From positions 124,001 through 188,000 of the forward strand of contig NZ_QMKK01000022.1 in assembly GCF_003287875.1 (NCBI RefSeq): DNA of 64,000 nucleotides, written 5' to 3'. The notes under the pieces were generated by a model, which saw only the letters and a program-made list of their open reading frames with translations, was not told the DNA's origin and did no database searches. The stretch is from Martinezella tropici. GTDB lineage: Bacteria; Pseudomonadota; Alphaproteobacteria; Rhizobiales; Rhizobiaceae. The first letter of the stretch is position 1. Every line of letters begins with the position of its first letter. Shown one piece after another: positions 26,923 through 35,264 of the stretch. The position numbers and the translations under genes were made by a program.

Positions 26923-28100
26923 GCTGCGGCGAAGCCCTTCTCGATATCCGCCTTGATATCGGCGACGTCTTCGAGGCCGATCTGCAGACGGATAACCGGA
27001 CCCTCCGTCGGAGCCTTGGTGACGCGCCGGTCATTGAGATTGACGTGCAGGGCAAGGCTTTCGAAGCCGCCCCAGGAATAGCCGAGACCGAAAATGCGTA
27101 AGGCATCGAGGAAGGCATGGGCTTTCGCCTTGAACTTCTGCGCATCGTCGACTGCGAGAACGAAAGAGAATATCCCGCTTGCGCCTTTGAAATCGCGCTT
27201 CCACAATTCGTGGCCAGGGAAGCTCGGTAGGGCCGGATGCAGTACGCGTGCGACCTCTTCCCTGCCCTCGAGCCACCGAGCGATCGCAAGCGCGCTCTCC
27301 TGATGCCGCTCCAGGCGCACACCCATGGTCCGCAGACCGCGCAGCACCTGATAGGCATCGTCCGGCGCACCGCAGAGGCCGAGCTGCCCATGCGCGCCGA
27401 TCAACTGCTTCCAATGCGCCGCATTGGCGGAGACGGTTCCCATCAGAATATCGGAATGGCCGGCCGGATATTTCGTGACCGCATGAATGGAGACGTCGAT
27501 ACCGTGATCGAGCGGCTTGAAAAAGAGCGGCGTCGCCCAGGTATTGTCCATCGTTACCACGCAGCCATGCCGGTGAGCCGCCGCCGAGATGGCGGGAATA
27601 TCCTGCATCTCGAAAGTATTGGAACCCGGCGCCTCGGTGTGAACCAGCCTGGTATTCGGTCTGATCAATTGTTCGATGCCGGCTCCGATCATGGGATCGT
27701 AGTACTCAACCTCGATACCCAAGCGCTTCAGCATGGTGTCGCAGAAGAAGCGTGTCGGGCCGTAGACCGAATCAACGATCAGGGCATGATCACCGGCAGA
27801 CAAATAAGCGAGGAATGGCACGGTGACCGCCGCAAGCCCGGACGGCACGAGGATCGTTCCAGCCGACCCTTCCAGCGCATCGATCGCCTCGCAGAGCGCA
27901 TCCGTCGTCGGCGTGCCGCGTGTGCCATAGGTATATTTCTGGTCGTGCGTCTCCATGACGCGCGCATTGGGGAACAGCACCGTGGAAGCATGGACGACGG
28001 GCGGATTGACGAATCCGTGAAAATCGAAGGGCGAGTTGCCGATATGGGATAAACGCGTGTTGATGCCGGCGTTCTGCAGCAATGTGTCTTTGTCTTTCAT
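26913..28100 (-). CDS. metC: Cystathionine beta-lyase-type PLP enzyme
   Basis: 395-aa Cys/Met-metabolism PLP enzyme; best fit is cystathionine beta-lyase, giving homocysteine for methionine synthesis. The PLP lysine is Lys210 in AVTKYPAGHSD; the upstream Asp in TMDNTWATP and the YGTRGTPTTDAL N-terminal segment are typical. The C-terminus is a run of alanines read out of the intergenic repeat. Other members of the fold (cystathionine gamma-lyase or gamma-synthase) are less likely. Confidence 0.88.
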   Translation of the reverse strand: MKDKDTLLQNAGINTRLSHIGNSPFDFHGFVNPPVVHASTVLFPNARVMETHDQKYTYGTRGTPTTDALCEAIDALEGSAGTILVPSGLAAVTVPFLAYLSAGDHALIVDSVYGPTRFFCDTMLKRLGIEVEYYDPMIGAGIEQLIRPNTRLVHTEAPGSNTFEMQDIPAISAAAHRHGCVVTMDNTWATPLFFKPLDHGIDVSIHAVTKYPAGHSDILMGTVSANAAHWKQLIGAHGQLGLCGAPDDAYQVLRGLRTMGVRLERHQESALAIARWLEGREEVARVLHPALPSFPGHELWKRDFKGASGIFSFVLAVDDAQKFKAKAHAFLDALRIFGLGYSWGGFESLALHVNLNDRRVTKAPTEGPVIRLQIGLEDVADIKADIEKGFAAAAA

Positions 28101-28471
28101 ATCCGGATATGCCTTTGGCGCTGTAGGAAACCGGAGTTGTGGCGGGCAAGTCCGGTGGGGTCAACCCCGATCCTTCCCGCAGTGCTTTTTATTCGAAGGC
28201 TAAAATAACGAAACCATTGAAAAAACTCCAATTTCGCGCAGTTTTTCGGCAAAATGCCGCCCATTTTGGCGCCAAACGCCATTTTTTCAGCCGCGAAAGG
28301 CAAAAATGCCGAATAAATCCGCAATTATTGAGGCGATCTCTTGACCGCTACACCATTTGCGACTGTGATAGAACCACTCGCACCGGGAGGGGAAGGAACG
28401 TGGTTCTCCAAGAGCCTGCTTCGGAAGCGATTACATTTTACTATAAAACAAAGAGACAAAGGTTGGGAAAG
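28101..28471 (+). promoter_or_regulatory. Divergent metC-aapJ control region
   Basis: 371 bases with no gene, AT-richer than the flanks. I see a 12-bp perfect palindrome TTTGGCGCCAAA (28264-28275), a possible operator. A candidate sigma-70 promoter for aapJ follows, TTGACC (28341-28346) and TGTGAT (28364-28369) with a 17-base spacer, about 100 nt upstream of aapJ. No riboswitch is recognised. Confidence 0.4.
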
Positions 28472-29497
28472 ATGAAAAAGTTTGCTCTCTCCGCATTCCT
28501 CGGAGCCGCAGCATTGGCCTACACCGCGTCGGGCGCTTCGGCGTCGACGCTGAGCGACGTAAAGGCCAAGGGCTTTGTTCAATGCGGCGTGAATACCGGC
28601 CTTCTCGGCTTTGCGCAGCCAGACGCATCCGGCAACTGGGCCGGCTTCGACATCGACTTCTGCAAGGCAGTGGCTTCGGCCGTCTTCGGCGATCCGACCA
28701 AGGTCAAGTACACGCCTCTCAGCGCAAAGGACCGCTTTACGGCCCTGCAGTCGGGCGAAATCGATGTGCTTTCTCGCAACACGACCTGGACCATCAACCG
28801 CGACACCGCGCTTGGCCTCAAGTTCCGCCCCGTCACCTATTATGACGGCCAGGGCTTCATGGTTCGCAAGGAGCTGAACGTGAAGTCGGCGCTCGAACTC
28901 TCCGGCGCTGCCGTCTGCGTCCAGTCCGGTACGACGACCGAACTCAATCTTGCCGACTACTTCAAGACCAACAACCTGCAGTACAATCCGGTGGTCTTCG
29001 ACAAGCTCGAGGAAGTCAATACCGCCTATGATTCCGGCCGTTGCGACGTCTACACGACGGACCAATCCGGCCTCTATTCGCTGCGCCTGACGCTGAAGAA
29101 CCCGGACGATAACGTCGTTCTGCCCGAAATCATCTCCAAGGAGCCGCTCGGCCCGGCCGTTCGTCAGGGTGACGACCAGTGGTTCAATATCGTTAGCTGG
29201 ACGGCCTACGCGCTTGTTAATGCCGAAGAATTCGGCATCACGCAGAAGAATGTCGACGAGATGAAGGGCTCGGCAAATCCTGATATCAAGCGCTTCCTCG
29301 GCGCCGAGCAGGGTTCCACCATCGGCACCGATCTCGGCCTCACCAACGATTGGGCCTATAACATCATCAAGGGCGTCGGCAACTACGGCGAAATCTTCGA
29401 CCGCAACATCGGTGCAGGCAGCCCGCTGAAGATCGCTCGCGGCCTCAATGCTCTGTGGAACAAGGGCGGCATCCAGTACGCGCCTCCGGTCCGCTAA
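28472..29497 (+). CDS. aapJ: General L-amino acid ABC transporter substrate-binding protein AapJ
   Basis: Periplasmic solute-binding protein of the broad-specificity Aap system of Rhizobium. 341 aa, with an N-terminal signal peptide (MKKFALSAFLGAAAL, cleavage near ASA at about 22-24) and SBP family 3 domain starting DVKAKGFVQCGV. The ATG at 28472 has a GGGAAAG ribosome site; the upstream extension is intergenic. It is first of four genes aapJQMP. Confidence 0.95.
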   Translation: MKKFALSAFLGAAALAYTASGASASTLSDVKAKGFVQCGVNTGLLGFAQPDASGNWAGFDIDFCKAVASAVFGDPTKVKYTPLSAKDRFTALQSGEIDVLSRNTTWTINRDTALGLKFRPVTYYDGQGFMVRKELNVKSALELSGAAVCVQSGTTTELNLADYFKTNNLQYNPVVFDKLEEVNTAYDSGRCDVYTTDQSGLYSLRLTLKNPDDNVVLPEIISKEPLGPAVRQGDDQWFNIVSWTAYALVNAEEFGITQKNVDEMKGSANPDIKRFLGAEQGSTIGTDLGLTNDWAYNIIKGVGNYGEIFDRNIGAGSPLKIARGLNALWNKGGIQYAPPVR

Positions 29498-29519
29498 GCC
29501 GGAAATAGCCTAACTATCG

Positions 29520-29545
29520 GAGAAAGGCGGCAAACCGCCTTTCTC
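29520..29545 (+). promoter_or_regulatory. Stem-loop between aapJ and aapQ
   Basis: An 11-bp perfect stem (GAGAAAGGCGG with CCGCCTTTCTC) closed by CAAA in the 95-bp aapJ-aapQ gap, without a long T tract. Such hairpins commonly stabilise the upstream mRNA or partly terminate, raising binding protein above permease; that role is inferred. Confidence 0.65.
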
Positions 29546-29592
29546 ACCTCAAGAAAACAAGCCTGAAACGGGCACATTGGGGAAAAATCTGC

Positions 29593-30786
29593 ATGGCAAT
29601 TACCGCAAATTCGCCTGAAGGCGAGCGCTCACCCTTATCGGCGGCGCTATACGACCCCAAAGTCAGGGGTGCATTTTATCAGGCCATCACGATCATCATT
29701 CTGGCCGGCCTCTGCTGGTTCATCGTCACGAATACGATCGACAATCTGCACGCATTGAACCGCTCCTTCGGATTTGGCTTTCTCGAAGGTCGTGCCGGCT
29801 TCAATCTGGGACAGGCCCTGATCCCCTATTCCAGCGACTCCACCAATAGCACCGCCATCATCGTCGGCGTGCTCAACACGCTTCTGATATCGTTTGTGGG
29901 CATCATCGCTGCGACCATCGTCGGCTTCGTCGTTGGTATCGGCAGACTTTCGAGCAACTGGCTCGTTGCGAAGCTTTCCCATACCTATGTCGAAATCTTC
30001 CGCAATATCCCGCCGCTGCTCGTCATCTTCTTCTGGTACAGCGGCGTTCTGGTATTGCTGCCGCAGGCACGCGATGCCGTGCATCTGCCGTTTTACAGCT
30101 ACCTCAGCAATCGCGGCCTCGCCTTTCCGAGCCCGATATTCGCCGCGGGCATGTGGGCCGTCGGCGTTGCCTTCCTCGTCGCCATAGCGGCCGTATTTTT
30201 CGTGGCGCGCTGGGCACATAGGCGTCAGGCGGCAACCGGGCAGCAATTCCATACCATCTGGGTGTCGCTCGGTATCCTGATCGGCCTGCCGCTGCTCGTC
30301 TTCCTGGCGGCGGGCATGCCGCTTTCCTTCGACTATCCCGTCGCCGGCAAGTTCAATCTTACGGGCGGAACGGTCGTAGGGCCGGAATTCATCGCGCTTC
30401 TGCTGGCGCTTTCGCTCTATACCGCATCCTATATTGCCGAGATCGTGCGCGCCGGCATTCGCGGCGTGCCGAAGGGCCAGTCGGAGGCGGCGGGCGCACT
30501 CGGCCTCCGCGCAACCGCCGTCACGCGGCTTGTCGTCATTCCGCAGGCGCTGCGCATCATCATTCCACCGCTGACGAGCCAATATCTCAACCTCATCAAG
30601 AACTCGTCTCTCGCCATCGCTATCGGCTATGCCGATCTCGTCGCCGTCGGCGGCGTGATCCTCAACCAGTCCGGCCGAGCGGTCGAGGTCGTCATCATAT
30701 GGATGGTCATCTATCTCGCCTTGAGCATCGTAACGTCGCTGTTCATGAACTGGTTCAACGCCAAGATGGCCCTGGTGGAGAGATAG
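29593..30786 (+). CDS. aapQ: General L-amino acid ABC transporter permease AapQ
   Basis: Inner-membrane permease, 397 aa, with several membrane helices and a long loop in the middle, as in AapQ/BztB. The HisM-type EAA segment ([19 protein letters not shown]) near the C-terminal third contacts the ATPase. It ends two bases before aapM. Confidence 0.95.
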   Translation: MAITANSPEGERSPLSAALYDPKVRGAFYQAITIIILAGLCWFIVTNTIDNLHALNRSFGFGFLEGRAGFNLGQALIPYSSDSTNSTAIIVGVLNTLLISFVGIIAATIVGFVVGIGRLSSNWLVAKLSHTYVEIFRNIPPLLVIFFWYSGVLVLLPQARDAVHLPFYSYLSNRGLAFPSPIFAAGMWAVGVAFLVAIAAVFFVARWAHRRQAATGQQFHTIWVSLGILIGLPLLVFLAAGMPLSFDYPVAGKFNLTGGTVVGPEFIALLLALSLYTASYIAEIVRAGIRGVPKGQSEAAGALGLRATAVTRLVVIPQALRIIIPPLTSQYLNLIKNSSLAIAIGYADLVAVGGVILNQSGRAVEVVIIWMVIYLALSIVTSLFMNWFNAKMALVER

Positions 30787-30787
30787 G

Positions 30788-31942
30788 ATGTCAAGCGTAG
30801 ATCAACACTTCGTCAGCAAGTCGCTTCTGACGGCACAGCCGGCACCCGCCAGCGAAAGAGGCGTGTGGCACTGGTTGAAAAAGAACCTCTTCGCCACGCC
30901 GAAGGACATCGTTCTGACCGTGCTTGCCATCGCATTCCTTGCCTGGGCGATCCCGCATCTGGTCAACTGGCTGTTCATACAGGCGGTATGGAACGGAACC
31001 GACCGCACATTCTGCGCCACCACGGTTCAGGGCGGAACGCAGCCGGATGGCTGGAACGCTGCCTGCTGGGCCTTCGTTCGCGCGAAATTCGTCGTCTTCA
31101 TGTTCGGCCTCTATCCCCCGGACGAGCGCTGGCGGCCGGTGCTCGTCATCATCCTCACGGTCATCGCCTTCGTGCCGCTCCTGATACCGTCGGTTCCTAG
31201 AAAAGGATTGAATGCGATCCTGGCATTCTTCGTGCTGCCGGTTATCTCGTTCTTCCTGCTGCATGGCGGCTTCGGGCTTGAAACCGTGGAAACAGAGAGA
31301 TGGGGCGGTCTGCTCGTGACGCTGGTGATCGCCTTCGTCGCAATCGCGGTGTCCTTTCCATTCGGCATTCTGCTTGCGCTGGGACGCCGGTCGAAGCTGC
31401 CTATCCTTCGCATGTTGTGCGTGACCTTCATCGAAATCATCCGCGGCGTACCGCTGATCACGGTGCTGTTCATGGCCAGCTACATGCTGCCGCTCTTCAT
31501 GCCGCAGGGCTGGACAGTGGATAAGCTGCTGCGCGCCGTGGTCGGCGTTGCGATCTTCACCTCGGCCTATATGGCGGAGGTCATTCGCGGCGGTCTGCAG
31601 GCGATACCGAAGGGCCAATTCGAGGGCGCCGATTCGCTCGGCCTCGGCTACTGGCAGAAGATGCGGCTGATCATTCTGCCGCAGGCGATCAAGCTGGTCA
31701 TTCCCGGCATCGTCAACACCTATATCGGCATGTTCAAGGACACATCACTCGTTGCGATCATCGGCATGTTCGACCTGCTCGGCATCGTCCGTCAGAATTT
31801 CTCGGATGCCAATTGGGCAACTGCGGTGACGCCGGTGACGGGTCTTGTTTTTGCCGGCTTCGTTTTTTGGCTGTTCTGCTTTGGCATGTCGCGCTATTCA
31901 GGGTTCGTGGAACGCCACCTCGACACCGGCCACAAGCGATAA
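30788..31942 (+). CDS. aapM: General L-amino acid ABC transporter permease AapM
   Basis: Partner permease of AapQ, 384 aa. It has N-terminal helices, then the permease core with [15 protein letters not shown] and the EAA-like segment [19 protein letters not shown]. It starts two bases after aapQ and is followed 18 bases later by aapP. Confidence 0.95.
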   Translation: MSSVDQHFVSKSLLTAQPAPASERGVWHWLKKNLFATPKDIVLTVLAIAFLAWAIPHLVNWLFIQAVWNGTDRTFCATTVQGGTQPDGWNAACWAFVRAKFVVFMFGLYPPDERWRPVLVIILTVIAFVPLLIPSVPRKGLNAILAFFVLPVISFFLLHGGFGLETVETERWGGLLVTLVIAFVAIAVSFPFGILLALGRRSKLPILRMLCVTFIEIIRGVPLITVLFMASYMLPLFMPQGWTVDKLLRAVVGVAIFTSAYMAEVIRGGLQAIPKGQFEGADSLGLGYWQKMRLIILPQAIKLVIPGIVNTYIGMFKDTSLVAIIGMFDLLGIVRQNFSDANWATAVTPVTGLVFAGFVFWLFCFGMSRYSGFVERHLDTGHKR

Positions 31943-31960
31943 AATTGAGGGAAATATAAA

Positions 31961-32734
31961 ATGGCTGAAGCCCAATCGAAGAAAATGACCGTTTCCGAGA
32001 CCGAGGTCGCGGTCGATATGATCAACATGAACAAGTGGTATGGCGACTTCCATGTGTTGCGCGATATCAACCTGAAGGTCATGCGCGGCGAGCGTATCGT
32101 CATTGCCGGCCCCTCGGGCTCGGGCAAGTCGACGATGATCCGCTGCATCAACCGCCTGGAAGAGCATCAGAAGGGCCAGATCATCGTCGACGGCGTCGAG
32201 CTCACCAATGATCTGAAGAAGATCGACGAAGTGCGTCGCGAAGTCGGCATGGTGTTCCAGCACTTCAACCTCTTTCCGCACCTGACCATTCTGGAAAACT
32301 GCACGCTGGCGCCGATCTGGGTGCGCAAGATGCCGAAGAAGCAGGCGGAAGAAATCGCCATGCACTTCCTCAAGCGCGTCAAGATCCCGGAGCAGGCCAA
32401 GAAATATCCCGGCCAGCTTTCCGGCGGCCAGCAGCAGCGCGTGGCGATCGCCCGCTCGCTCTGCATGAACCCGAAGATCATGCTGTTCGACGAGCCGACC
32501 TCGGCACTCGATCCGGAAATGATCAAGGAAGTGCTCGACACGATGGTGGGCCTTGCCGAGGAAGGCATGACCATGCTCTGCGTGACCCACGAAATGGGCT
32601 TCGCCCGCCAGGTCGCCAACCGCGTCATCTTCATGGACCAGGGCCAGATCGTCGAGCAGAATTCGCCGAAGGAATTCTTCGACAATCCGCAGCATGAGCG
32701 CACCAAACTATTCCTCAGCCAGATCCTGCACTGA
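31961..32734 (+). CDS. aapP: General L-amino acid ABC transporter ATP-binding protein AapP
   Basis: 257-aa cytoplasmic ATPase of the Aap importer. Walker [10 protein letters not shown] is at residues 50-58, signature LSGGQQQR at 153-160, followed by Walker [13 protein letters not shown] and the switch His in VTHEMGFA. It is last in the operon; a Rho-independent terminator follows. Confidence 0.97.
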   Translation: MAEAQSKKMTVSETEVAVDMINMNKWYGDFHVLRDINLKVMRGERIVIAGPSGSGKSTMIRCINRLEEHQKGQIIVDGVELTNDLKKIDEVRREVGMVFQHFNLFPHLTILENCTLAPIWVRKMPKKQAEEIAMHFLKRVKIPEQAKKYPGQLSGGQQQRVAIARSLCMNPKIMLFDEPTSALDPEMIKEVLDTMVGLAEEGMTMLCVTHEMGFARQVANRVIFMDQGQIVEQNSPKEFFDNPQHERTKLFLSQILH

Positions 32735-32757
32735 TTTGAAATAGATCGAATGAACAA

Positions 32758-32790
32758 AACCCGCCCCTGCATCGCAGCCGGCGGGTTTTT
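32758..32790 (+). terminator. Terminator of the aap operon
   Basis: Arms AACCCGCC (32758-32765) and GGCGGGTT (32780-32787) followed by a run of T. It lies 24 bases after the aapP stop. Confidence 0.88.
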
Positions 32791-32958
32791 TATGGGGCGC
32801 AATATTGCCCGAGGCAATGACAAGCAATCGGCGTAACGGCAGAGCATAAGTCTGGCGATTGGCAGCATGAGCAAGCCCTGTAGCGCTTCTCATAAAACGC
32901 GATATACTTTCTGCCGCCGTGAATAACGCGGCGTTCACGAGACGTCGGGAAGTGGGCC

Positions 32959-33120
32959 GTGAAGAAAAGCGACAGAATCATCGGTGGCCTTGCACTTTTA
33001 AGCGCAGCCATCATCGCCATCAAACTGGCCGGATCGATGTTCGGCTACGACCTCATCCAGATGACGGTCGACGCCACAAGGCCTGCGGATGCCGGCGGCT
33101 GGCCGACGGCGGCAAACTGA
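32959..33120 (+). CDS. Possible small membrane protein
   Basis: A 53-codon frame starting with GTG: a basic N-terminus (KKSDR) is followed by a hydrophobic segment (GGLALLSAAIIAIKLAG) and a short polar tail. A GGGAAG stretch lies a few bases upstream. It looks like a single-pass membrane peptide, but I do not recognise the family. It is the last host-type feature before the prophage edge. Confidence 0.4.
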   Translation: MKKSDRIIGGLALLSAAIIAIKLAGSMFGYDLIQMTVDATRPADAGGWPTAAN

Positions 33121-33161
33121 ACAGGAATGGTCCTGATATCACTCGGCTAACGGCACCAGAT

Positions 33162-33211
33162 TGTTACCCATGCCTTAGGGACAATCTGTTACCTATGTCT
33201 TCGGTATGGAC
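33162..33211. repeat. Tandem 25-bp imperfect repeat, possible insertion-sequence end
   Basis: TGTTACCCATGCCTTAGGG starts at 33162 and TGTTACCTATGTCTTCGG at 33187, a 25-base period. Multiple terminal repeats with TGTTACC(C/T)ATG sequence resemble ends of IS21-like elements in rhizobia. No transposase is nearby, so this would be a remnant end. The family assignment is from memory. Confidence 0.35.
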
Positions 33212-33222
33212 CAACGAGAAAG

Positions 33223-33242
33223 TGGCGACCCCTGCAGGACTC
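33223..33242 (-). other. Left attachment site: 3' end of a tRNA gene
   Basis: On the minus strand these 20 bases read GAGTCCTGCAGGGGTCGCCA. That is part of a T loop, the 3' half of a T stem (CCTGC), a 7-base acceptor strand AGGGGTC, discriminator G and CCA. The rest of the tRNA is absent. A tRNA-integrated prophage leaves such a 3' fragment at one edge and the intact tRNA at the other, here predicted beyond the right end. The tRNA could be an arginine tRNA, from memory only. Confidence 0.6.
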
Positions 33243-33437
33243 CCAAAAGTTGGAAATTTACTAATAATTTCAATGATGGAAGCAAGAAATGAGGGGCGAT
33301 TGGTGACGTTTGATTTTGTTAGATATTTTCTCGGTCATCCCCTCATATATTCGAGCAATGAGCTGGACGTCGCGGCCCGTTTGTGATGCGAACTTTCGAT
33401 TGCCAAACGCAACTTGGTAAGCCTGGAGGGTCTGCAA
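33243..33437. other. AT-rich prophage end with no convincing gene
   Basis: Between the att site and the nuclease gene. A 37-codon plus-strand frame (33273-33386) begins with ATGATGGAAGC but has no ribosome site, so I do not call it. A GGAGGGTC/GACCCTCC inverted repeat (33425-33432 with 33461-33468) spans the end of the nuclease gene and could terminate it. Confidence 0.5.
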
Positions 33438-33872
33438 CTAGTAGCACCAAGGCCTGCGATGACCCTCCCATTTTCGAGCTAGCCCCTCGCTCACCAGCTC
33501 TACGCCTATCGACTGACTGTCGCGCTCAACGATCCGCAGCTTGCGGCCATACAGATCCTGGTCACGATCTGCGGCGGCCAACTCGAATGGACCGGCATTG
33601 AGCAGATCCTGCAGGCGCCTGGTTGCAGCGTCGCCGAGCTGCTGTTCGCTGTCGCAGCGCGCCGGATGCGTTTCCGGGGCATCGATATCGGCGATCCGGA
33701 TCTTGATGCCGTCCATCCAGAAGGTATCGCCATCGACGACGCAGTCGATCCGGCGAATGCCTTCCTCGCAGATCGTAAAATGCTTCGGTGTGGATTGCGC
33801 CAGGCCTGCATGCGGAAGCATGGCGATCGCCGCTATGGCGACCGAAGTAAGAGCTAGAGATCGGATTATCAT
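33438..33872 (-). CDS. Secreted thermonuclease-family (SNase-like) protein
   Basis: 144-aa precursor with a signal peptide (residues 1-26, ending GLAQ) and an SNase-fold domain: DGDT at 47-50, Arg59, Asp62 and Glu67 (RIADIDAPE), and the YGRKLR segment with Arg110. It should be exported and could degrade DNA/RNA in the periplasm or outside. Its ATG overlaps the stop of a ribbon-helix-helix gene (ATGA), so both are one transcript. Confidence 0.82.
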   Translation of the reverse strand: MIIRSLALTSVAIAAIAMLPHAGLAQSTPKHFTICEEGIRRIDCVVDGDTFWMDGIKIRIADIDAPETHPARCDSEQQLGDAATRRLQDLLNAGPFELAAADRDQDLYGRKLRIVERDSQSIGVELVSEGLARKWEGHRRPWCY

Positions 33873-34024
33873 TTTTGAGCCCTCTGCCGGTCCATCTTTT
33901 CCTTGAGGGCGAAGACGATCTCGGCGCTCTGCGAGCGCATGTTCTTCTCCGCCTCGCCTTCTACCCACTTCTTGATGTCGACTGGAAGCTTGATCTTCAC
34001 CTGAACCAGATTTTGCCCGCTCAT
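33869..34024 (-). CDS. Arc-like ribbon-helix-helix DNA-binding protein (51 aa)
   Basis: A 51-codon gene: VQVKIKLPVDIKKWVEGEAE forms the beta strand and first helix, RSQSAEIVFALKEKM the second helix. This is the Arc/MetJ ribbon-helix-helix pattern seen in P22 Arc. A GGAG site lies about nine bases upstream of the ATG at 34024. The stop overlaps the nuclease start. It is divergent from another RHH gene around a palindrome. Confidence 0.8.
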   Translation of the reverse strand: MSGQNLVQVKIKLPVDIKKWVEGEAEKNMRSQSAEIVFALKEKMDRQRAQK

Positions 34025-34051
34025 AAGAAGCTTCTCCTATATGGACCATGA

Positions 34052-34065
34052 TGGTACTAGTACCA
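34052..34065. promoter_or_regulatory. 14-bp perfect palindrome, probable RHH operator
   Basis: TGGTACTAGTACCA lies 27 bases upstream of the leftward RHH gene and 47 bases upstream of the rightward one. Ribbon-helix-helix dimers bind short palindromes at their own divergent promoters, so autoregulation is likely. Confidence 0.6.
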
Positions 34066-34112
34066 ATGTGGCCCAATTGCATCAAGGACCCCTTTGGTGC
34101 AATTCGTGTCCC

Positions 34113-34358
34113 ATGGCAGAAGATCAGACAAAGCTCCAATTCAGGATCCGGATGACGCCTGAGGTCAAGGCCGCCATCGTCGCGGCAGCCGCACGTAACA
34201 ACCGCTCGATCAACGCGGAAATCCTCGCTCGCCTTGAGGAATCGTTTCAGTCCGGCCGAGCGCTTGGCATCGATCCGAAGGATGTCGAGATCGTCGACAT
34301 CCTGGAGGAGCTGGAGCGGCTGAAATCGAAAGTCGCGAAGTTAAGCCGGAAGAAGTAG
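34113..34358 (+). CDS. Arc-like ribbon-helix-helix DNA-binding protein
   Basis: 81 aa. KLQFRIRMTPEVKAAIVAAA gives the beta strand and helix A; RSINAEILARLEESF gives helix B, the Arc family signature. A C-terminal Leu/Lys-rich helix (ILEELERLKSKVAKL) may add oligomerisation. The in-frame upstream ATG at 34041 overlaps the operator region, so the internal ATG is preferred. Confidence 0.85.
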   Translation: MAEDQTKLQFRIRMTPEVKAAIVAAAARNNRSINAEILARLEESFQSGRALGIDPKDVEIVDILEELERLKSKVAKLSRKK

Positions 34359-34364
34359 GCCGAG

Positions 34365-34766
34365 TCAGGTCGCGCAGTTACCGGTCAGTGCCGCCGTCAG
34401 ATCAGGCGGCAACACCACGGTGTAGCAGCCATCCTCAAGAGACCAGCAAGCCACTTCCCGCTTGAGCCGAAGGGACCGAGGCGCAGCGGCCGGAACAACC
34501 GAAAGGGCTGTCGCGAGAGCCAGCATACGCCGATACAAGCCGTTATATGTCTGAGCGTCCGCTCGACGGAGGCGAGCCGCGGCATCCATAAACTCACTGT
34601 GAAGATAGCGGAGTACGGCGTCATATTGATCGTGCGCCACCACGATTTGCCGCATGGAGGCGGCGGCGGCGAAGGTCGCCAGTCCACCCAGAATTCCCCG
34701 CCGTGTCGGACACGGAATATCTTCCGCGCCGGCGTCAATCCCGGCACGCTGTGCATCGTATTCCAT
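34365..34766 (-). CDS. Hypothetical prophage protein
   Basis: About 133 aa, function not recognised. The N-terminal part has TRRGILGGLATFAAAASM, which looks like a short hydrophobic or Tat-like segment, though it is not a clear signal peptide. The middle is helical and polar; the C-terminus contains two cysteines. It is convergent with the RHH gene six bases away. An upstream start at 34796 is possible. Confidence 0.55.
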   Translation of the reverse strand: MEYDAQRAGIDAGAEDIPCPTRRGILGGLATFAAAASMRQIVVAHDQYDAVLRYLHSEFMDAAARLRRADAQTYNGLYRRMLALATALSVVPAAAPRSLRLKREVACWSLEDGCYTVVLPPDLTAALTGNCAT

Positions 34767-34965
34767 TACGGTATTGCCCCCGAAATAAAGCCTCAACGTT
34801 TATACGCATGCCATAATTACAGCCTGTGTGATATGTCCCACCGATGGCCCACCTTGGCGGCACGCGATGCGAGGTGATGCATGGTTAAGACTTTGCTTTC
34901 GTTCCATGCTATGGTCGTCGACCTGGGGGATGACAACAGCGAAGAAGCCGGGGGTATAGCCTGGC

Positions 34966-35199
34966 ATGGCAAGAGAAGACTTACATTTCAAACTGCGGAT
35001 ACCCGAAGACCTGAAGCGGCGAATTGCTGCCGCCTCCCGCGCCAGCGAAAGGTCGATGACGGCAGAGATCCTCGCGCGCCTCGAAGCGTCGTTCGTGGCA
35101 GCCATCTCCCCCGCAGAAGCGCCAGATGCGGAGCTTGCCGATATTCTTGCTGATATCGAGCGGCTGAAGCTGAAACTGATCAGATTGAAGCGATCTTGA
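34966..35199 (+). CDS. Arc-like ribbon-helix-helix DNA-binding protein
   Basis: 77 aa, a paralogue of the 34113 protein: LHFKLRIPEDLKRRIAAAS then RSMTAEILARLEASF, with the same Leu-rich C-terminal helix (ADIERLKLKLIRL). The third RHH protein within 1.3 kb. It may control the following rightward gene set starting at 35265. Confidence 0.83.
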   Translation: MAREDLHFKLRIPEDLKRRIAAASRASERSMTAEILARLEASFVAAISPAEAPDAELADILADIERLKLKLIRLKRS

Positions 35200-35264
35200 C
35201 TCAACCCTCACCCGGAACATAATAAGAACGATCATGCGGCGGCAACAAAAGATGAGGAAGGTTT

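Noticed and set aside
33273..33386. A 37-codon frame starting ATGATGGAAGC
   Set aside because: No ribosome-binding site and an isolated position; kept only as a note in the intergenic entry.
33383..33601. A 72-codon plus-strand frame near the att site
   Set aside because: Overlaps the nuclease gene antisense and has no ribosome site or family features.
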